Below, one piece after another: positions 58,776 through 64,000 of a stretch of 64,000 bases of DNA. The notes under the pieces are model-generated. The model did no database searches, was not told where the DNA came from, and saw nothing but the letters and a program-made list of their open reading frames with translations. This DNA comes from Climacium dendroides (lineage: Eukaryota > Streptophyta > Bryopsida > Hypnales > Climaciaceae). The position numbers and the translations under genes are program-made. The stretch spans positions 13,949,489-14,013,488 of the forward strand of contig OX467090.1 of NCBI GenBank assembly GCA_950106755.1, written 5' to 3'. The stretch's first letter is position 1. Every line of letters starts with the position of its first letter.

Positions 58776-59009
58776 CCTTGTCTCTGGAATGGTGTAGATC
58801 CTTCCCGATTGGTATTGTAAGATAAGAATGTAAGTCCTCAAGTCCGTTTTGGTCCACATTCTGTGCTTTCTAGATACGTCAAAAATAGCAGACAGTTTGA
58901 GCCTTAATCCATGGAGTTGTTATTTAAGTCGGTGTCTCATGAGCCTTTGGCAAAATTTGTTTTTTGGCAGAAGGTCATATTATCAGGCGTTCTGAGTTCG
59001 TGCTTCAAC

Positions 59010-62000
59010 ATGGCAGAACATACGGACCGCCAGTCCAATCCATCTTACCTCAGACCTCTAGTTGGTACACCATCAGCAACACCAATTGGTGGAAATGATC
59101 CATTAGGGAACTTCATTGCGAATTGTGCTTTTGGTCCTTATCAGGCTGGACGCATCGGCAGGCGTTCCACAACCATTAGAAGTCGACAGAGGTCGCGACC
59201 CCGAATTGCTCCATTACACTCCCATGGGCAAGCTGGGTGGCATACGAAGACTTTCTGTATTCCCGATGGGATGGAGATTGTAGGTGGGAGCACAGGAGTT
59301 GTGGAGGTACCATTTGAAGTCTTGTAGTGTGCTTTACTAATTGTTTTGTACTTGGCATTTTCATGGCTATGTATTCTACCGATAGGGCCAACTTTAAGTA
59401 TGTTTCTTACACAAATTTGGAATGTTTTACATTCCATCCAATTGATGTGCGTTCATTTTGTCCAGACTCTCGTGACAAGTGTCAGGACAACAATGATATC
59501 ATTAAGAAGGCCCCCTAACCTTCCATGGGGAGATCAATATAGTTTGGAACCCTTTAGAGAGGGAACTGGTCAACGCGCAATTGCAGAGAAGGCAGCTGAG
59601 ATATATGACCAACCCCAATTGGCTTAGAAAGGGGGATTTTTCTATCACCTTTACAATACAAAGGATCGGGTAGGTGTTGTGCTTTAACAAATATTTCGGC
59701 AAAGTCATCAATATATTCAGCTGTTGGATTATGTGAAGTCTATTTTGAATTCATTGAACCCAATTGATTGGTCCATTATTGCTTGCTCTTTGTAGAGGAT
59801 CTTGGGAAAGGGCTTCGCGAACATGTCCAGGCCTTTCATCCTATTGCGAAATTCTACGTGGAAGTGTATCCCAAAGAGAGGGCAATATGGCCCTGCCTTG
59901 TACATTGCCGATCCAGTGAAACAGCTACAAGCATGGGAGGTATCTCAATACATCACAACTGCAGAGGGGGCTCTGACCATCTCATTACCTATTCCGGCCC
60001 CTCTACAGTCGGAGGATACAACAATCGAGGAGAGTGACGAGGATGTGGATGGGACACAACGGTCCCTTGAGACCACTTTCGGATCACAAGCAACACTTGG
60101 CAGTGGACGTGTCTTGGAGAGACAACAACCGTATGCTCCTCTTCCTGCCACATGGTCTTCACGGGCTGCCGACGATGGACGTTCTGTAAGGCCGAGATTG
60201 CAATTGGCGTCGACTCCTTCTTTTTCGGAGCGTGCACCGCAGCAACGCCCTAGCGCTGACTCCTTGGCTCAATTGGATGAAACGGAGGACCTCATATCGT
60301 GTGAGCTTAGTACAGATGTAGGTGGTAGCAGTCCACCTCCACACATTCGAGTTGACAATGGTCCGATGGTTTCCAATCTTCACGGTGCATCAGCCTCCAA
60401 TCCTGTCAACTTGGACGATGACATGACTGCTGAATGTGCTCGGTCTTTGCCCAATACTCGTAGTCTCTCCCAACTGGAAGAAGAAACAATCGTTGCACTT
60501 GATGAAGCATGGACAAAGGCTACCAAAGAATACAATAGTTTGTGCACAGATGAATTTCCAGATGCAATCATAGCGAGCATGGCACGAGAACGAAGTCCTA
60601 AAGAGAACTCGAAAGACACATTCTGGAGCACTTTCACAGCCATTGATCCAAACAATTTTGTCGACAGTCATGTGCGGATTGCCTGGGAATCGTTGAATTC
60701 AAGACGATTGGTGCGAAGAGGATTGTTGAACGAAGACATGGAGACCGCAATGCCCACTCTATTAGGTCACGTTGACTTTTCCATGTGGACAGTGTCGCAA
60801 GTGGAGAGCTTTTTCCACGACAAAGCGCACCCCGATTGGAGAACTTGGGATAGACTGGATCACTTCCTCGAAGTGTCCTCCATCGACCTTGATGGCGAAG
60901 ACATCAAGGGAAGACTTGTTGAAGCAGACCTTGATGTTGCAGTACCAGTGGAGTTGATTGAACCATTGCTTGAACGCTTTCGCAATTGGTAGGTTGAAGA
61001 AAAACAGAAGAAGACAGATCTTGTCGAAGCCGAAATTGTGAAGGCCTATTGGCAAAAAGAAGAGCTATGGCATTCGTATCAGAACTGCAACTTCCGATTG
61101 AGGGTTCTCGCTAAGTATCGACACGCTCTTCGACAGTATCGCCCTCTGTCGGTATTGGTAAGCTTCATCAGCCTCCAATTGAATTTGTCATTGTTGCATG
61201 TGTTTCCCTCAATTGAATGGTGTTTTTGTTTCCAATGGATTTCATGTTTTAGTCGGGGTATTACAAATGTCTTTGTCATAGCCTTTCCTCCAATTGATAA
61301 AGTTGTCCCAATATGCATGTTTTTAATATGTAAAAGCTATGGGAGTTATTCTACAGGTCCGTCCCAGAGAAGAATTGCGTGAGCTTCGGAATATCTATCG
61401 GAATGCAAAGGTTGCAGGTAACCCATTTCCACTACTGAAAGTAACGTACAAATACCAATTGGAGGGCAGTGGTCATTTAGATGAAGCTGATGACTTCCAA
61501 GAGAGAGGCACCGTTGACTGTGGAGGTCCTATCCAGAGCTTCCTCTGCTCATGCTGGAATCAGTTTTGGAATGACGCCTCTGTAAGTGAATTGCAATTTT
61601 TTTCAATCTGTCGAATTGGCATGTATTTTGTTAGAAATTCGTATGTTTGTTATTATCAATTGGGAAGGACTGCACGGATTAGCATTTACTATAATTGCTA
61701 GGCAGCCTACATGTACCACATGCCTCCCCTGTGTAGCAATTGGGATCTCAGTCGACCTCATGATGGACCCGCATGTCCAATAGGCTCATCAACTGTTTTG
61801 AATTCGTATATCCCAATATTCAAATTGGACTAATCAATGTAGTTTTGTGTAGACCTATGGATCTATATTTGCAATGAGCGATGGAGGGCACACGCGGTAC
61901 TTGAGGCCATTGTCGCGAACCCAATTGTCTGACAATTTCAGAGCGGAGAATTTGGAGCTGTTTGGCCTCTTACTGTTCTTGTTGCCAATGTATGGGCAAC

Positions 62001-62812
62001 AAGTGAATCGACCAATGACCCTATCGTCCTTGGCCTTAGCTACAGGATGTATTCCTAAAGAGTGGGATCGAGCAGCAATTGACAAGTACGAATCGGACTA
62101 TCGTGCAATCAAACCATCCCATTGGATCGCCATCAAATCGTTGATCACTGCAAAGGACGCTGAACAGCAAGCGGCTGCGAGGGAATCTGTCCTTGGTGAC
62201 ATTGAGCTATCGGACATTCTCATAATGGTATCAAGATTGAAAGTGACTGGATCCGAGGATGACATCAAATTCTTCTCAGAGAAGTCATCCACCCTATTGC
62301 GGTCACAGATCTTGGAGCATGTTTTCCGGTTCACTCAGCATGCTGCCCAGTTCCTGCGTTTTGGATTTCGATTCCCGATGGCATCGTGCACACCATCGAA
62401 TGCGTTCATCTCCAAGCAAACTGGCAAGAGCATCAGCATGACATTATCTCGGATTGTACCAGAGAACATAGAGGGGATTTTTGGAGCAAAAACTGGAGTT
62501 GATGCGCAGACCTTCTGCAAAATGTGCCAATTTACTGACATGGACAATAATGCAATTGCCCGTTTCAAGAGAGTCGTGTCGAACATGTCCTATTCCCAGA
62601 GGTATAAGCTGAATAAGTTCATCACCGATAGTGACTTCTTTGCTTATGAGCCTGTTACAATTGTTGGAGGCCCCCCCACATTGTCGGACGATCGGTTGCC
62701 TGAAGCTTCCACCTGCTTCCGGACGTTGACAATCCCAAACTATTCTAGCGATGAGGTGATGACTGCCAAGCTGAATTATGCTTGTGTCCACACGGAGTAT
62801 GGGAATGCCTAA
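59010..62812 (+). pseudogene. HECT-type ubiquitin-ligase-like gene of the CCAATTGG element, five exons, two TAG stops
   Basis: Exons 59010-59306, 59466-59669, 59796-61157, 61357-61581 and 61853-62812 are all exact multiples of three, so every intron is phase 0. Read through, they give 1,015 residues. The N-terminal half is low-complexity and acidic with no clear domain. The C-terminal third fits a HECT domain: GTVDCGGPIQSFLCSCWNQF (N-lobe start), SIFAMSDGG, ENLELFGLLLFLLP, then GFRFPM and LPEASTCFRTLTIPNY with the catalytic Cys of the C-lobe. HECT enzymes pass ubiquitin from this Cys to a target. TAG stops lie at 59624-59626 and 60990-60992, each within seven bases of a CAATTGG word; the HECT exons are open. 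The gene is downstream of and co-oriented with the integrase-like gene. Sequence divergence from ordinary plant HECT proteins (UPL family) is large. Activity is not established. Confidence 0.7.
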
Positions 62813-64000
62813 ATCAGTATGAGTATCCAATGGCTGCAGTTGTACTAGCTAGTAGATAGGTTGATATCCGCTGTTAATCGATATTTGCCAGCTTCCTATT
62901 CTACGTCAGTAAGTTTCACTAATTGGTAGTGAAGATGATAAAGATTAGTATGGGTACGAGGCCATTGGGATCGATTTTGCTTGTTCATTAGGTGGAAAGG
63001 TATAGACGGTGGACTTTAGGACCGATTGGTAGTAAGTTCCCTTCAATCTGATGGGCTCATTTGATGAATTGTTGGGCTCATTTGATGCATTAGAAAATGT
63101 ATGAGACTCATGGTCCTACGTGGGATTCCAAAATACATCATAAACACCTTTGAAGTTGGAGTTGATTGAAAGAATCACTTAACCGTTGAGTCATTGTAGT
63201 TGGACTAGGGGGTGAATGAATAGGGTCAATGGATTCTTGATTGCATGGGTGTATGTTTGGATTATTACTTGGCCTAGGATTTTGGATGGAAACTTGAAAT
63301 TACCAGATGGTGGTGCACTTGGAGAGTGTCGAAAAAAATTTGAACACACAACAAACTCATACACAATTACACATAAGTCTCACAAACAATTGGATAACTC
63401 ATCCTAATATTTGCCAAAACAGACTCCAAAACACAGAATTATAAAAAAAAACATGTCCCAGATCTTCCCATCTACATTGGGGACAACTGAACTCCCAATT
63501 GGAAAACCCCGACCCTATATGCCGCATGAAAAAGAAATATGCACCAATCGGATGAACAGTGTAACTAAATATCGTACCCAATTGGCAACTACAATGTATA
63601 AGCCTCAATACTACGTTCCCAATTGGTAAAAGCGATCAGTTAATGAAAAACTCATCAATTGGTATGATATAGGTGACATTTGTAAATTAACTTTAGATGA
63701 TTTAGACCCGATTGTTCACAATCCCCTATTCCAATTGGCTCCCACTTTGCCTTGTGATATAGCAAAGGGTTACCCTATAGGAAAACAAATAATGTATAAG
63801 GTAACAATTGTTGAAACACAAAATAATCTATATCTCACTATAATTCATGATATCATTGTTTTAATTTTGTTTAAAATTCTTTTTGGGTTGACCCGCCTTT
63901 GATCAGCCATATGTAGGACTAATTTAGTTTCAAGGAATCCTTCCAATTGTAAAGTATTCATAGTTTACCAAGTCATTTAATGTACACTTCATCTGCCATC
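62813..64000. other. Motif-rich non-coding tail, no gene recognised
   Basis: Downstream of the HECT-like gene the CCAATTGG motif remains frequent (for example 63495, 63545, 63578, 63618, 63657, 63730). Short frames (63216-63407, 63411-63629) have no domain. The region probably belongs to the element that runs off the window. Confidence 0.45.

Larger units (their letters stand above)
53400..64000. repeat. CCAATTGG-motif-rich block 2
   Basis: The same motif family as in 41.5-48.1 kb is dense from about 53580 to the end of the window, in exons (for example VPIGRGG at 54087 and TPIGGND at 59079), in introns (CATTCCAATTGGAATTG at about 54870; 61215-61300) and in the non-coding tail (63480-63960). 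The block continues past the window edge. Because it spans four genes and their spacers it probably marks one large element or several nested copies of one family. Confidence 0.75.

Overview
This window looks like a repeat-rich nuclear segment from a green-lineage (streptophyte) genome. The evidence is spliceosomal introns with ordinary GT-AG borders, a plant-type tandem CCCH zinc-finger gene, a CIP111/AFG2-like AAA ATPase remnant, an EXO1 first-exon fragment, a polyphenol-oxidase fragment, and a plant set of repeats (CACTA, hAT, Ty1/copia, a solo LTR, a tRNA-derived SINE, TTAA-flanked MITEs). A TET/JBP-like dioxygenase and a nuclease-kinase fusion would be unusual in a flowering plant, so a non-seed plant or charophyte is my best guess; the species is not resolved. 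Almost every coding region is a fragment or carries stops or frameshifts. No rRNA, intact tRNA, CRISPR or bacterial-type operon is seen.

Layout. 1-3.25 kb: a decayed gag-like coiled-coil frame whose DNA is full of a TCCGGA-type motif. 3.25-5.4 kb: a T-rich tract and a 38-bp satellite. 5.4-6.3 kb: a broken transposon gene. 6.77-10.63 kb: a CACTA element with TCA target duplications. 11.3 kb: a TTAA-flanked MITE. 12.1-14.6 kb: an unknown disrupted frame split by a solo LTR. 15-21 kb: AT-rich, with a retroelement primer-site remnant and two long foldback repeats. 21.8-23.75 kb: a well-preserved six-part REase-kinase gene. 24.08-26.29 kb: a CIP111-like pseudogene lacking its second AAA domain. 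26.77-27.61 kb: a CCCH exon on the minus strand. 28.7-30.3 kb: a TGGCGA-rich block with a SINE and a hAT remnant. 30.4-41.5 kb: MITE-like elements, a kinase fragment, a broken copia element and the EXO1 fragment.

41.5-48.1 kb and 53.4-64 kb are two blocks saturated with an 8-bp near-palindrome (CCAATTGG, CCGATTGG, CCAATCGG, CCAATAGG) in coding sequence, introns and spacers alike. The first holds a 1,018-codon minus-strand frame with only two stops, including a coiled coil. The second holds a spliced rve/DDE integrase-like gene, a 212-residue ORF, a captured tyrosinase fragment inside a large direct duplication, and a five-exon HECT ubiquitin-ligase-like gene. Between the blocks lies a TET/JBP-like 2OG-Fe(II) oxygenase gene with a MITE in one intron.

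The most interesting possibility is a class of mobile elements that pepper their whole length with a family-specific short motif: TCCGGA at the left end, CCAATTGG at the right. Both motif classes contain a gag-like, coiled-coil protein frame, and the right-hand one may also encode an integrase and a ubiquitin ligase. That reading is inference; the motif density, exon structures and domain motifs are visible directly.
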